A stretch of 64,000 nucleotides of DNA from an uncultured Mycoplasmatota bacterium (GTDB lineage Bacteria; Bacillota_I; Bacilli_A; RF39; UBA660), in contig UQSR01000002.1 in the NCBI GenBank assembly GCA_900543825.1, positions 62,001 to 126,000 of the forward strand, read 5' to 3'. The stretch's first letter is position 1. Every line of letters starts with the position of its first letter. A model generated the notes under the pieces. It searched no databases, was not told the DNA's origin, and was given only the letters and a program-made list of their open reading frames with translations. The position numbers and the translations under genes are program-made. Shown here in pieces: positions 1 through 8,837 of the stretch.

Positions 1-1
1 T

Positions 2-391
2 TTAATAGACATAGAAAGTGGTTATCGAGATTATGACTATCAAGAAAAATTATATAATAAATTATTAGATGAAAAAGGATTTAACTATACAGTAACAAGA
101 ATAGCACGTCCTGGTTCATCAGAGCATCAAACTGGATTAGCTATTGATTTCTGTGTATATCAAAATGAGAAGTCTTATATTGAACATGAAATAGAAGACT
201 TAATAGAAACAAAATGGGTTCATCAGAATTGTCATAAATATGGTTTTATATTAAGATATCCAGAAGGTAAAGAAGATATAACAAAATATAGTTATGAACC
301 ATGGCACCTAAGATTTGTAGGAGATATAGCATCATATATATATAATAACAATTTAACATTAGAAGAATATAAAGAAAGAAAATCTATTTAG
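2..391 (+). CDS. D-alanyl-D-alanine carboxypeptidase, VanY/M15B family (5' partial)
   Basis: The reading frame is open from the left edge, so the start and any signal peptide lie outside the window; 129 residues remain. The visible part holds the M15 zinc-peptidase signatures: SEHQTGLAID (the SxHxxGxAxD motif with the first zinc His and the Asp ligand) and a C-terminal EPWHLRF carrying the last zinc His. Enzymes of this family trim the terminal D-Ala from peptidoglycan stem peptides outside the membrane. Family assignment is firm; the exact substrate (DD- versus LD-peptide) is not visible. A terminator overlaps the stop codon, so this gene ends its operon. Confidence 0.85.
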   Translation, partial: LIDIESGYRDYDYQEKLYNKLLDEKGFNYTVTRIARPGSSEHQTGLAIDFCVYQNEKSYIEHEIEDLIETKWVHQNCHKYGFILRYPEGKEDITKYSYEPWHLRFVGDIASYIYNNNLTLEEYKERKSI

Positions 392-408
392 GTTTTCTTT
401 TCTTTTTA
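375..408 (+). terminator. Rho-independent terminator of the VanY-type gene
   Basis: A 10-bp stem (375-384 with 391-400, one mismatch) spans the stop codon and runs into a T-rich tail. Confidence 0.65.
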
Positions 409-433
409 TCGTCTCACACTTTGTTGTTCGCCG

Positions 434-488
434 TTTTCTAATGCCTGTAGTCATTAGAAAAAAGTTTAGAGCCATTCGTCTCTAAACT
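434..488 (+). repeat. Pair of C/T-mismatch hairpins (family HP), copies 1-2
   Basis: Two adjacent hairpins fill the gap between the VanY-type gene and the metal operon. Copy 1 (434-461) has a 10-bp stem, then C444 opposite T451, enclosing CTGTAG. Copy 2 (463-488) has a perfect 9-bp stem, then C472 opposite T479, enclosing CATTCG. Stem sequences are unrelated, yet both keep the opposed C/T and a C-G closing pair. The stretch just upstream (412-430) resembles 24411-24429 in front of another hairpin cluster. Confidence 0.75.
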
Positions 489-514
489 TAAGTATTATTT
501 TGCAATAGAATTAG

Positions 515-543
515 TTGACATATATAAAAATAAGTGGTAATAT
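515..543 (+). promoter_or_regulatory. Sigma-A-type promoter of the metal efflux operon
   Basis: TTGACA (515-520), a 17-bp spacer and TAATAT (538-543) make a near-consensus promoter just upstream of the palindromic operator and the regulator start. Confidence 0.8.
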
Positions 544-547
544 TTAA

Positions 548-571
548 ATATATGAATATATATTCATATAT
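548..571 (+). promoter_or_regulatory. 24-bp perfect palindrome, probable SmtB/ArsR operator
   Basis: A perfect 24-bp inverted repeat centred on TGAATATATATTCA lies directly after the -10 box and ends just before the ribosome-binding site of the regulator. SmtB/CzrA-type repressors bind 12-2-12 palindromes of this kind, so autoregulation of the operon is likely. The position suggests that a bound dimer would block the polymerase near the start point. Confidence 0.75.
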
Positions 572-583
572 AGGAGGAATGCT

Positions 584-910
584 ATGTCGGAAGAAATAGA
601 TATAAATAAATTAAAAAAAAATATGTTAGAAGAAGATACAATAATAGATATAGCAGAGTTATTTAAAGTATTTGCAGATTCAACTAGAGTAAAAATAATA
701 AATGCCCTATTATTAGAAAAATTATGTGTAGGAGATATAGCTACTATAATTAATACAAGTCAATCGGCAGTATCACATCAACTCAGAATATTAAAATCAG
801 CCAAACTAGTAAAATATACTAAAGTAGGAAAAACAGTATATTATGAATTAAGTGATGATCATGTAAAAACATTATTTAATATGGGAAAGGAGCATATAAA
901 TGAAATATAA
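584..910 (+). CDS. SmtB/ArsR-family metal-sensing repressor
   Basis: This 108-residue winged-helix repressor probably controls its own operon. The recognition helix region contains SQSAVSHQLRIL, typical of the family. The C-terminal helix carries D-x-H-x10-H-x2-E (DDH...HINE), the alpha-5 zinc site of SmtB, so zinc (or cobalt/cadmium) is the expected signal. A lone Cys sits before the DNA-binding helix (LCVGD), but the full CadC Cys set is absent. The start follows a good AGGAGG site. The next gene overlaps its end by 11 bases, which implies translational coupling to the exporter. Confidence 0.9.
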   Translation: MSEEIDINKLKKNMLEEDTIIDIAELFKVFADSTRVKIINALLLEKLCVGDIATIINTSQSAVSHQLRILKSAKLVKYTKVGKTVYYELSDDHVKTLFNMGKEHINEI

Positions 911-2930
911 ATATAATATTAAAGATTTAGATTGTGCTAATTGTGCAAAAAAAATAGAAGAAACTTTAAATAAAGATAAAAATATAAAAAGTGCTAGTAT
1001 AAATTTTGCTAAACAAACAGTTACTGTGGAAACAAATATATCAGACCCATTTAACTATGTTAAAGATATAGTAGAAAAGATAGAACCAGATGCTATATTA
1101 AGTAAGGAAGAAATTAAAGAAACTAAAAATAAAGATATTTATAGAATACTATTAGGGGCATTTTTAGGAGTGCTAGGAATAATAATAAAAACTCCAAAAT
1201 ACTTAAGTATGATATTGATACTTTTAGCTTATATAATATTACTATATAGGACATTAACTACCGCTATTAAACAACTAAAAAATAAAACTATAAATGAAAA
1301 CTTCTTAGTAACAATATCCACAATAGGAGCTTACTTACTAGGAGAAATACATGAAGGTTTAATGGTAATATTCTTATATGAAATAGGAAAAATGCTAGAA
1401 AGCAAAGCCGTAAATAAAAGTCGTAATTCAGTAGCAGAATTAATGAATATTAAAGAAGAAACATCAAATTTAAAAGACAATAACAAAATAAAAGTAGTCC
1501 CTACAACTGAAATAAAAGTAGGTGATATTATAGTAGTAAAAGAAGGAGAAAGAGTCCCTTTAGATGGTATAGTAGTAAAGGGCGAAACTATGTTAGATAC
1601 TAGTGCCCTAACAGGAGAATCTCTTCCCATATCAGTATCAATTGGTGATAAAGTATTATCAGGTAGTATAAATAAAGGTGGTGTATTAGAAATAAAAGTG
1701 TCATCATTATATAAAGATTCCACTGTAAATAAAATACTAGAATTAGTAGAAAACGCAACCGAAAGAAAAACCAAAGTAGAAACAATAGTATCAAAATACT
1801 CTTCAAAATATACCATAGGAGTAATAATTATAGCCATATTAACAGCACTATTTCTACCACTATTTACTAATATGACATATACAGATAGTATTTATAAAGG
1901 ATTAACAATCCTAGTAATATCATGCCCATGTGCTATAGCCATATCTATACCATTATCATATTTTTCTGGTATAGGAGCGGCATCCAAAGAAGGAATATTA
2001 ATAAAGGGAAGTAACTATTTAGATAGTATTAAAGATATTAAAGAAATAGTATTTGATAAAACAGGAACAATAACTACAGGAGAATTCTACATATCAAAAA
2101 TAAATATCCACGATAAAAAATACACAGAAGATCAAATAATGGAAATATTCGCAGGTGGAGAATCACTATCAAATCATCCAATCGCTAAATCTGTATTAAA
2201 AAATTATACTAAAGAAATAAATCACGAAGATATCAAAGACTATAAAGAAGTATCGGGAAAAGGCATTGAGTTTACATATAAAAAAGATAAAGTAAGAATA
2301 GGAAATGCAAAATTCTGCAAAAATAAAGAAGAAAATAGTAATATATATTTAATGATAAATAACTCTATAGTAGCGGATTTAGAAATAAAAGACGAAATAA
2401 AAAAAGATGTTGTTAACACAATACAAAAACTAAAAAACATGAATATAAATATTCACATGTTTACTGGAGATACTAAAGAAAAAGCAACAGAAATAGCCCA
2501 GCAAGTAGGCATAGATAATATTAACTATAGTATGCTTCCTAGTGATAAGTATACATACTTAGAAGAAATAATAAAAAAGAAAACAGAAAAAAGCATAGTA
2601 TCATTCGTAGGGGATGGGATAAATGACGCTCCAGTATTAAAATTATCAGATTTAGGAATATCTATGGGTAGTCTAGGAACCGATTCAGCCATTGAAGCAT
2701 CAGATGTAGTCATAATGAATGATAATCTAGAAAAGATAGTAACAGCAATAAATATATCTAAGAAAACAAATAAAATAATTAAAGAAAACCTAATTTTTGC
2801 TTTAGGAGTAAAATTGCTAGTATTAGTATTAACGTTAATAGGAATATCCACTATGTTAGAAGCAGTATTTGCAGATGTTGGTATAACAGTACTTTGTATA
2901 TTAAATACATTACGTTTACTAAAAAAATAA
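900..2930 (+). CDS. cadA: Heavy-metal exporting P1B-type ATPase (Zn/Cd type)
   Basis: This 676-residue ATP-driven pump exports divalent soft metals across the cytoplasmic membrane. In order it has an N-terminal HMA domain with the DCANC metal site (residues 11-15), the TGES phosphatase loop (about 240), the CPC transmembrane metal site (about 342), the phosphorylated Asp in DKTGT (about 386), the HP motif in SNHPIAKS (about 425) and GDGINDAP (about 570). The CPC signature and the SmtB-type regulator upstream favour Zn/Cd/Pb over copper. It overlaps the regulator gene. The symbol reflects family membership; the true metal is untested. Confidence 0.9.
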   Translation: MKYKYNIKDLDCANCAKKIEETLNKDKNIKSASINFAKQTVTVETNISDPFNYVKDIVEKIEPDAILSKEEIKETKNKDIYRILLGAFLGVLGIIIKTPKYLSMILILLAYIILLYRTLTTAIKQLKNKTINENFLVTISTIGAYLLGEIHEGLMVIFLYEIGKMLESKAVNKSRNSVAELMNIKEETSNLKDNNKIKVVPTTEIKVGDIIVVKEGERVPLDGIVVKGETMLDTSALTGESLPISVSIGDKVLSGSINKGGVLEIKVSSLYKDSTVNKILELVENATERKTKVETIVSKYSSKYTIGVIIIAILTALFLPLFTNMTYTDSIYKGLTILVISCPCAIAISIPLSYFSGIGAASKEGILIKGSNYLDSIKDIKEIVFDKTGTITTGEFYISKINIHDKKYTEDQIMEIFAGGESLSNHPIAKSVLKNYTKEINHEDIKDYKEVSGKGIEFTYKKDKVRIGNAKFCKNKEENSNIYLMINNSIVADLEIKDEIKKDVVNTIQKLKNMNINIHMFTGDTKEKATEIAQQVGIDNINYSMLPSDKYTYLEEIIKKKTEKSIVSFVGDGINDAPVLKLSDLGISMGSLGTDSAIEASDVVIMNDNLEKIVTAINISKKTNKIIKENLIFALGVKLLVLVLTLIGISTMLEAVFADVGITVLCILNTLRLLKK

Positions 2931-2987
2931 TAATAGTTGTAATATTAGAAAAAGTAATATATAATGATATTACAATAGGAGGAAAAT

Positions 2988-3530
2988 ATGGACATAATAA
3001 TTGGAATAATATTCATATCAATAATAGGAACACTGCTTCACTTTATGTATGAATTCTCAGGACATAATAAAATAGTATCACTTTTTGCAGCAGTTAATGA
3101 AAGCACCTGGGAACACATTAAAATAGCTCTAACACCAACATTTATTTGGACTCTTTATGATGGTGCAGTATATGGAATGAATGAAAATTATTTTATAGCA
3201 AAAACATCAAGCATATTAGTAATAATAATCTTAATACCATTACTATTTTATGCTTATCAATTAATAACAAAAAAAACCATCTTAATAGTGGATATAATAA
3301 TATTCTACTTAGCTATAATCTTAAGCAATCTAACATTTAGTTATATAATAAATTTAGAACCATTACATTTCTTTTATTCCTATATATCAGTAGTAGTTCT
3401 ATTCATCATATTTGGATTTTATATGGTATTAACATTATTACCAATAAAAAATTTCTTATTCAAAGATCCAATCACTAAAAGATACGGAATAAGAGGCCAT
3501 TCACATCATGAACATAAAGAAGATAAATAA
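2988..3530 (+). CDS. DUF6512-type membrane protein with His-rich tail
   Basis: This 180-residue protein has about five hydrophobic segments. Its N-terminal signature (LLHFMYEFSGHNKIVSLFAAVNESTWEH is the region, residues about 16-43) matches my memory of the DUF6512 family, whose function is unknown to me. The C-terminus is histidine-rich (GHSHHEHKED), suggesting metal binding. It starts behind AGGAGG, 57 bases after the exporter, so it may belong to the metal operon, but a palindromic AT stretch lies between. A role in metal handling is inference from context only. Confidence 0.65.
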   Translation: MDIIIGIIFISIIGTLLHFMYEFSGHNKIVSLFAAVNESTWEHIKIALTPTFIWTLYDGAVYGMNENYFIAKTSSILVIIILIPLLFYAYQLITKKTILIVDIIIFYLAIILSNLTFSYIINLEPLHFFYSYISVVVLFIIFGFYMVLTLLPIKNFLFKDPITKRYGIRGHSHHEHKEDK

Positions 3531-3538
3531 AATGATAG

Positions 3539-3566
3539 AAACATGTTTTAATAACATGTTTTTTCT
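3539..3566 (+). terminator. Rho-independent terminator after the DUF6512 gene
   Basis: A 7-bp stem (AAACATG with CATGTTT) is followed by a T run. It separates the metal genes from rlmN. Confidence 0.75.
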
Positions 3567-3599
3567 GTTATAATATAAATAGAACATGGAAGTGAACAA

Positions 3600-4613
3600 A
3601 TGAGAAATATATATGATTTAACATTACAAGAATTAGAAGAATACTTTATTCAAATTGGTGAAAAACCATTTAGAGCCACTCAAGTATATGAAGGACTATA
3701 TAAAAAGAGACTAAATTCATTTGATGAAATGACTAATATTAGCAAAGAACTAAGAGAAAAATTAACTAACGATTTTTCTTTATTTAAAATAAAATTATTA
3801 ATAAAACAAACAGGTAAAGACGTAAATAAATACCTATTCGAGTTAGAAGATGGTAATAAAATAGAGTCAGTTTTAATGTTTCATGATTATGGAACTAGCA
3901 TATGTGTATCCTCACAAGTAGGTTGTAATATGACATGTGCTTTCTGTGAAAGTGGTAGATTAAAGAAAGTAAGAAACCTATTAGCCTATGAAATAGTAGA
4001 GCAAATACTTCTTATTGAAGAAGATATAAAGAAAAGAATAACTCATGTTGTTATGATGGGAATAGGAGAACCATTTGATAATTACGATAATATTATGCGT
4101 TTTGTAAAAATAATAAATTGTAGTAAAGGCATTGATATTGGTTCTAGACATATAACAATCTCAACATGTGGTGTTATTCCGGGTATAAAAAAATTTATGA
4201 ATGAGGAAGGGCAAGTTAATTTAGCCATAAGTCTTCATGCTCCTAATGATGAATTAAGAAGTAAACTAATGCCTATAAACAAAGCCTATCATTTAGAAGA
4301 ATTAATGGATACCATAAAAGAATATATAGCAAAGACTAATAGAAGAGTTACTTTTGAATATATTATGTTAGAGAATATAAATGATAGTGAAAAAGAAGCC
4401 AAAGAATTAGTAAAATTATTAAAAGGTATAAATTGCTATGTAAATTTAATACCATATAATGAAACAGAAAATATTGGCTTTAAACGTACAAAAAAGTGGA
4501 AAATTTTAGCTTTTTATGATATACTTAAGTCAAATAATATAAATGTAACAATAAGAAAAGAGTTTGGCGGTGCAGTAGATGCTGCTTGCGGTCAATTAAG
4601 AGCTAATAATTAA
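3600..4613 (+). CDS. rlmN: Dual-specificity rRNA/tRNA adenine C2-methyltransferase RlmN
   Basis: This radical-SAM enzyme methylates C2 of A2503 in 23S rRNA and A37 in some tRNAs. The cluster-binding motif is CNMTCAFC (CxxxCxxC, residues about 109-116). The catalytic C-terminal Cys is in AACGQL near residue 332, and the GEP motif follows MMGIGEP. The 337-residue length is normal for the family. It is not Cfr by overall layout, although the two families share these motifs. It lies 15 bases before the phosphatase gene and probably shares its transcript, as in Bacillus. Confidence 0.95.
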   Translation: MRNIYDLTLQELEEYFIQIGEKPFRATQVYEGLYKKRLNSFDEMTNISKELREKLTNDFSLFKIKLLIKQTGKDVNKYLFELEDGNKIESVLMFHDYGTSICVSSQVGCNMTCAFCESGRLKKVRNLLAYEIVEQILLIEEDIKKRITHVVMMGIGEPFDNYDNIMRFVKIINCSKGIDIGSRHITISTCGVIPGIKKFMNEEGQVNLAISLHAPNDELRSKLMPINKAYHLEELMDTIKEYIAKTNRRVTFEYIMLENINDSEKEAKELVKLLKGINCYVNLIPYNETENIGFKRTKKWKILAFYDILKSNNINVTIRKEFGGAVDAACGQLRANN

Positions 4614-4628
4614 AGAGGAAGTGAAATA

Positions 4629-5369
4629 ATGCAGACATTTTACATGACTGATGCAGGAAAAGTAAGAACACATAATGAAGATAATGTGACAATAATAAGT
4701 AACAATAATAATGAATTCATTCTAGCGGTAGCAGATGGAATGGGTGGACATAAAGCAGGAGAAGTGGCTTCAAATATAGCTATAGAACATATAACAGAGA
4801 GTTTTGAAAGTATAGAGTCATTAGGAAAAAAAGAAGATGCTATCGAATGGCTTCGCAATATAGTAAAAGAAATAAATAACAAAATATTCGCATATACTAG
4901 AGAACATCCAGAAAGTAAAGGTATGGGTACAACACTAGTAATTGCTGTAAAAACAGATGACTATATATTATATGGAAATATTGGCGATTCATCAGGATAT
5001 GCTATAAAAAATGAAAAATTACATAAAATAACTCATGATCATACATTAGTAAATTTACTAGTATCTACTGGAGAATTAACACCTGAACAAGCAAAATTTC
5101 ATCCAAGAAAAAATCTTCTAACAAGAGCCTTAGGAGCCAATGATCCAATAGAAATAGATATTTTTGATGTTGACAATAATGTTCAGGGATTATTTTTATG
5201 TAGCGATGGCCTAACAAATATGGTTACAGAAGAACAAATAGAAAAAGTATTAAACAACAAATCTTCAATTGAAGAACAAGTAGAAAAACTAATCAAAAAG
5301 AGTAATATGCGCGGTGGCACAGACAATATATCAATTGCTTATCTAAAAAAGGAGAGTGGTGATCTATAA
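4629..5369 (+). CDS. prpC: PP2C-type Ser/Thr protein phosphatase PrpC/Stp
   Basis: This 246-residue soluble phosphatase reverses PrkC-type phosphorylation. The metal-binding signatures of bacterial PP2C are all present: HNEDN near residue 15, VADGMGGHKAGE near residue 37, GDSSGY, LCSDGLTNM and the final GGTDNIS. Its stop overlaps the start of the kinase gene by one base (TAATG), indicating a coupled pair. Confidence 0.95.
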   Translation: MQTFYMTDAGKVRTHNEDNVTIISNNNNEFILAVADGMGGHKAGEVASNIAIEHITESFESIESLGKKEDAIEWLRNIVKEINNKIFAYTREHPESKGMGTTLVIAVKTDDYILYGNIGDSSGYAIKNEKLHKITHDHTLVNLLVSTGELTPEQAKFHPRKNLLTRALGANDPIEIDIFDVDNNVQGLFLCSDGLTNMVTEEQIEKVLNNKSSIEEQVEKLIKKSNMRGGTDNISIAYLKKESGDL

Positions 5370-7111
5370 TGCTATCAAAGGGACAAAAAATTAATGACAG
5401 ATATGAAATCATTAAAACAATTGGCGAAGGTGGTATGGCTAATGTATATTTAGCCAATGATTTAATATTAGATAGAAAAGTTGCCATAAAAGTATTACGT
5501 GGTGACTTATCAAATGACGAAAAATTCATAAGAAGATTCAAAAGAGAAGCCTTATCAGTTTCTAACCTTTCTCATCCAAATATTGTAGAAGTATATGATG
5601 TTGGAGAAGAAGATGGTAACTACTATATTGTAATGGAATATATTGAAGGCAAAACATTAAAACAATTACTTCAAAAAAGAGGAGCATTAACTCTTCCAGA
5701 AGTAATAGATATAATGAGTCAACTAACAGATGGCCTAGCACATGCTCATGAAGCATATATAATCCATCGTGATATCAAACCGCAAAATATCATGATTGAA
5801 GATAACGGTATGATAAAAATAACAGACTTTGGAATCGCTATGGCCCTAAATTCAACACAACTTACCCAGACAAATTCAGTAATGGGATCAGTTCACTACC
5901 TACCTCCTGAGCAGGCAAATGGAAAAGGATCCACTATAAAAAGTGATATATATTCATTAGGAATATTAATGTATGAACTATTAACAGGATCTGTACCATT
6001 TAAAGGCGATACAGCGGTAGAAATAGCACTTAAACATATGAAGGAGAAAATACCAAGTATCAGAAAACAAAACCCAACAATACCACAATCAGTAGAAAAT
6101 ATTGTCATAAAAGCAACTGCTAAAAATCCTAAAAATAGGTATGACAGTGTAAGAGAAATGTACTCTGATCTTCAAACAGCAATGGAAAGAACAAATGAAA
6201 AAAGAATTGTCTTTGAATATCCAGAAAACGATTTAGAAGAGACAAAGGTAATAGCTCCTATAAAAGAACCTAAAAAAGTAGTAGAAAAACCAGAAGAACC
6301 AAAAGAGGAAGAAATAATCTCAGAAGAAAAAAGCAAGAACAAATTGCCAATAATTTTAGCAGCGGTACTTCTAGTTATTCTAATAGCTTTAGCCATTATA
6401 TATTTAGTTATAAGTAATCATGATGTAAAAGAAGTAAAAGTACCAGACGTTGAAGGACTAACAACTGAAGAAGCCATAAAAGAATTAAAAAAATATGGTT
6501 TAGCCTATACAACAAAATCTGAAGAAAATACAGACATCGAAGAAGGAAAAGTAATAAGAACAGAACCAAAAAAAGGTTCTACCAAAGTAAAAGGCAGTAC
6601 CGTAACAATAATAGAATCATCAGGCAAAGAGTTTTTAGTTCTTGAAGATTATACTGGTCAAAACTATTATGAAATAAAAGGAAAATTAGAAGCAAAAGGT
6701 ATAAAAACAGAAATGAAAACAAAAACTGTTGAAAATGCTTCAGAGTATAAAGATAAAGAAGATTTAATAATCGATCAAGAACCAAAATACAATAAAGATG
6801 AAGAGAAAAAACTATACAAAAATGATACAGTTATTCTATATATTCCAGAAGTAGATGTATATCCAGATATGGTTGAAGAAAAATGGACTTTAGAGCAAGC
6901 TCAAGATTTTGCAAAAGAATACAAATTAACATTAGATATAACATATAAAGAAACAAAAGATGTTGATGAAAATATAATATTATCACAAAGTCGTGTCAAG
7001 GGAGATCCAATATATGAAGGATACACATTAAAAATAACAGTATCCAAAAAACCAGAAGATAAAAAATTAGAAGATAAAAAAGATTCGGTATCACCAAGTG
7101 ATAATGAGTAA
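5369..7111 (+). CDS. prkC: Membrane Ser/Thr kinase with PASTA domains, PrkC/Stk1
   Basis: This 580-residue Hanks-type kinase senses cell-wall fragments. It has a glycine loop (IGEGGMANVY), the catalytic Lys (AIKVL), HRDIKPQN, a DFG variant (TDFGIA) and an APE-region substitute (LPPEQA). A charged linker is followed by one transmembrane helix (about residues 328-350). Outside the cell are three PASTA repeats (about 358-425, 428-495, 500-567) and a short charged tail. Muropeptide or lipid II binding is known for the family. It is flanked by its phosphatase and by rsgA, the usual Bacilli order. Confidence 0.95.
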   Translation: MLSKGQKINDRYEIIKTIGEGGMANVYLANDLILDRKVAIKVLRGDLSNDEKFIRRFKREALSVSNLSHPNIVEVYDVGEEDGNYYIVMEYIEGKTLKQLLQKRGALTLPEVIDIMSQLTDGLAHAHEAYIIHRDIKPQNIMIEDNGMIKITDFGIAMALNSTQLTQTNSVMGSVHYLPPEQANGKGSTIKSDIYSLGILMYELLTGSVPFKGDTAVEIALKHMKEKIPSIRKQNPTIPQSVENIVIKATAKNPKNRYDSVREMYSDLQTAMERTNEKRIVFEYPENDLEETKVIAPIKEPKKVVEKPEEPKEEEIISEEKSKNKLPIILAAVLLVILIALAIIYLVISNHDVKEVKVPDVEGLTTEEAIKELKKYGLAYTTKSEENTDIEEGKVIRTEPKKGSTKVKGSTVTIIESSGKEFLVLEDYTGQNYYEIKGKLEAKGIKTEMKTKTVENASEYKDKEDLIIDQEPKYNKDEEKKLYKNDTVILYIPEVDVYPDMVEEKWTLEQAQDFAKEYKLTLDITYKETKDVDENIILSQSRVKGDPIYEGYTLKITVSKKPEDKKLEDKKDSVSPSDNE

Positions 7112-7121
7112 AGGAAAAAGT

Positions 7122-7955
7122 ATGGAAGGCATAATAATAAAAAATCAAAGTAATGATTATACAGTAAAAACATCAAAAGGAATAAATATATGCAAGCCAA
7201 GGGGAAAGTTTCGCAATGAAAAGATAACTCCTTTAGTAGGAGACCATGTTATAATAGATGATATAAACAACTACTTATTAGAAATAAAACCAAGAAAAAA
7301 CTTTTTAATAAGACCAAATATAGCAAATGTTGATATAGCACTAATAATAACATCGGTAAAAGAACCAAATTTTGATAATAATCTATTAGACAAGTTACTA
7401 ACAATAATATCATACAACGGTATCGAACCAATAATATGTTTAACAAAAACAGATCTATTAAACAATACCGAAGAAAAAGAAATAAAAAACATAATGTCAT
7501 ACTATAAAAAAGCTGGCTATAAAGTAATAACAAACAATGAAATAAAAGAAATAAAAAAGCTAACAAAAAATAAAGTTGTAGTTTTCGCAGGTCAATCAGG
7601 AGCAGGCAAATCAACATTATTAAATAAGTTAGATAAGTCATTATTATTAGAAACAAATGAAATATCTAAAGCATTAGGAAGAGGAAAACATACTACAAGG
7701 TGTGTAACTCTATATGATATAGATGGTGCCTTAATAGCGGATACTCCAGGATTTTCTATGATAGACTTTCGAGGTATGACAAAATTAGATATCCGAGATA
7801 ATATGAAAGAAATGTATGATAATTTAGAAAAGTGCAAATATAGAGATTGCATGCATATTAAAGAAGATGATTGTTATGTCAAAGAATTAGTAAAAAATGG
7901 TAAAATACTAAAATCAAGATATGAAAATTATAAATCATTTCTAGGAGGAAAATAA
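7122..7955 (+). CDS. rsgA: Ribosome small-subunit-dependent GTPase RsgA
   Basis: This circularly permuted GTPase acts late in 30S maturation. It has an N-terminal OB fold (KPRGKFR region), then G4 (CLTKTD), G1 (GQSGAGKS), G3 (DTPGF) and a C-terminal zinc site (C-x4-C-x-H-x5-C in CKYRDCMHIKEDDC). I chose the start at 7122 because AAAGGA lies just upstream and the protein then begins as RsgA usually does, giving 277 residues; an upstream ATG at 7098 would overlap prkC without a good ribosome site. Its stop overlaps the rpe start. Confidence 0.93.
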   Translation: MEGIIIKNQSNDYTVKTSKGINICKPRGKFRNEKITPLVGDHVIIDDINNYLLEIKPRKNFLIRPNIANVDIALIITSVKEPNFDNNLLDKLLTIISYNGIEPIICLTKTDLLNNTEEKEIKNIMSYYKKAGYKVITNNEIKEIKKLTKNKVVVFAGQSGAGKSTLLNKLDKSLLLETNEISKALGRGKHTTRCVTLYDIDGALIADTPGFSMIDFRGMTKLDIRDNMKEMYDNLEKCKYRDCMHIKEDDCYVKELVKNGKILKSRYENYKSFLGGK

Positions 7956-8581
7956 TGAGATTATCAGTATCAATATTAAATTCAAAAGACAAAATAAATA
8001 TGATAAAAACATTAAATAATACAAAAATCTCATATATTCATATAGATGTAATGGATGGATTGTTTGTCTCTCAAAAATCATTATCTAGCGATGAAATAAT
8101 AAAAATATCACCATTTTCTTCCAAATCATTAGACATTCATCTAATGGTAGAAAATCCAATGTATTATATAGAAAGAATTAAAGAATTACCAAATATAGAC
8201 AATATAACAATACATCTAGAAATAAATAAAGATATAAAAAATATACTAAATAAAATAAAAGAATATGGTTTTAAAAGAAGTTTAGCAATCAAGCCAAATA
8301 CCGATATAAATCTATTAGTTCCATATTTAGATATTATAGATAGAATTCTTATTATGACCGTAGAACCAGGACTTGGAGGTCAACAATTTCTAGAGAACAG
8401 TCCAAATAGAATAAAAGAAATAAAAAAACTAATCAAAGATAAAAACATTGAACTAGAAGTAGATGGTGGAATAAATAATCAAACTATAAACAAAGTAAAA
8501 GATGTAGATATATCAGTAGTAGGATCATATATAACTACTAGTGATAATCCAGCCCAAAGAATAAATGACTTATTAGTATAA
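7955..8581 (+). CDS. rpe: Ribulose-phosphate 3-epimerase
   Basis: This TIM-barrel enzyme of the pentose phosphate pathway interconverts ribulose-5-P and xylulose-5-P. The 208-residue protein shows HIDVMDG, DIHLMVENP, MTVEPGLGGQ and EVDGGI, which carry the metal ligands, the acid/base Asps and the phosphate site. It is coupled to rsgA (TAATG overlap), matching the Bacillus order prkC-rsgA-rpe. The transcript probably ends in the hairpin directly after the stop. Confidence 0.95.
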   Translation: MRLSVSILNSKDKINMIKTLNNTKISYIHIDVMDGLFVSQKSLSSDEIIKISPFSSKSLDIHLMVENPMYYIERIKELPNIDNITIHLEINKDIKNILNKIKEYGFKRSLAIKPNTDINLLVPYLDIIDRILIMTVEPGLGGQQFLENSPNRIKEIKKLIKDKNIELEVDGGINNQTINKVKDVDISVVGSYITTSDNPAQRINDLLV

Positions 8582-8624
8582 AAAAGACTCCATTCTTTAT
8601 AATAATAGAGAAAGGAGTTTTTTA
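8582..8624 (+). terminator. Terminator of rpe, containing the next gene's ribosome site
   Basis: A roughly 10-bp outer stem (8582-8591 with 8614-8623) plus an inner helix ends in a run of six T. The Shine-Dalgarno sequence AAAGGAG of the 38-residue gene that follows lies in the 3' arm, so folding would both end transcription and hide that site. Confidence 0.75.
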
Positions 8625-8626
8625 TT

Positions 8627-8743
8627 ATGCCAGAAAAAGAATTAATAACCAAAGAATTACTAGAAGAAGAATACAGACTAGGAAAAGAATACTATTCTAA
8701 GTTACTAAAAGAAGCAAAAAAGCAAAATCAAAAATATAATTAA
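8627..8743 (+). CDS. Small charged protein, 38 residues
   Basis: The frame starts MPEKELITKELLEEEYRLGK and is Glu/Lys-rich, probably one amphipathic helix. AAAGGAG lies 9 bases upstream of the ATG, which supports translation, but this site is inside the rpe terminator. I recognise no family. It could be a real small protein made only when the terminator is read through, or a chance frame. Confidence 0.45.
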   Translation: MPEKELITKELLEEEYRLGKEYYSKLLKEAKKQNQKYN

Positions 8744-8837
8744 CAACTTATAAACAAATTCTGTTGATAAATTAAAAAAAATAATGACATTAAAAGCAAA
8801 TTATGTTAATATATATTCGAAGGAGCAGTAAACTACT

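Noticed and set aside
1331..1837. Long open frame on the minus strand inside the P-type ATPase gene
   Set aside because: It is a shadow of the strongly conserved plus-strand gene, has no ribosome site and no recognisable protein features. The same holds for other antisense frames inside uvrA, infB, rlmN and hsdR.
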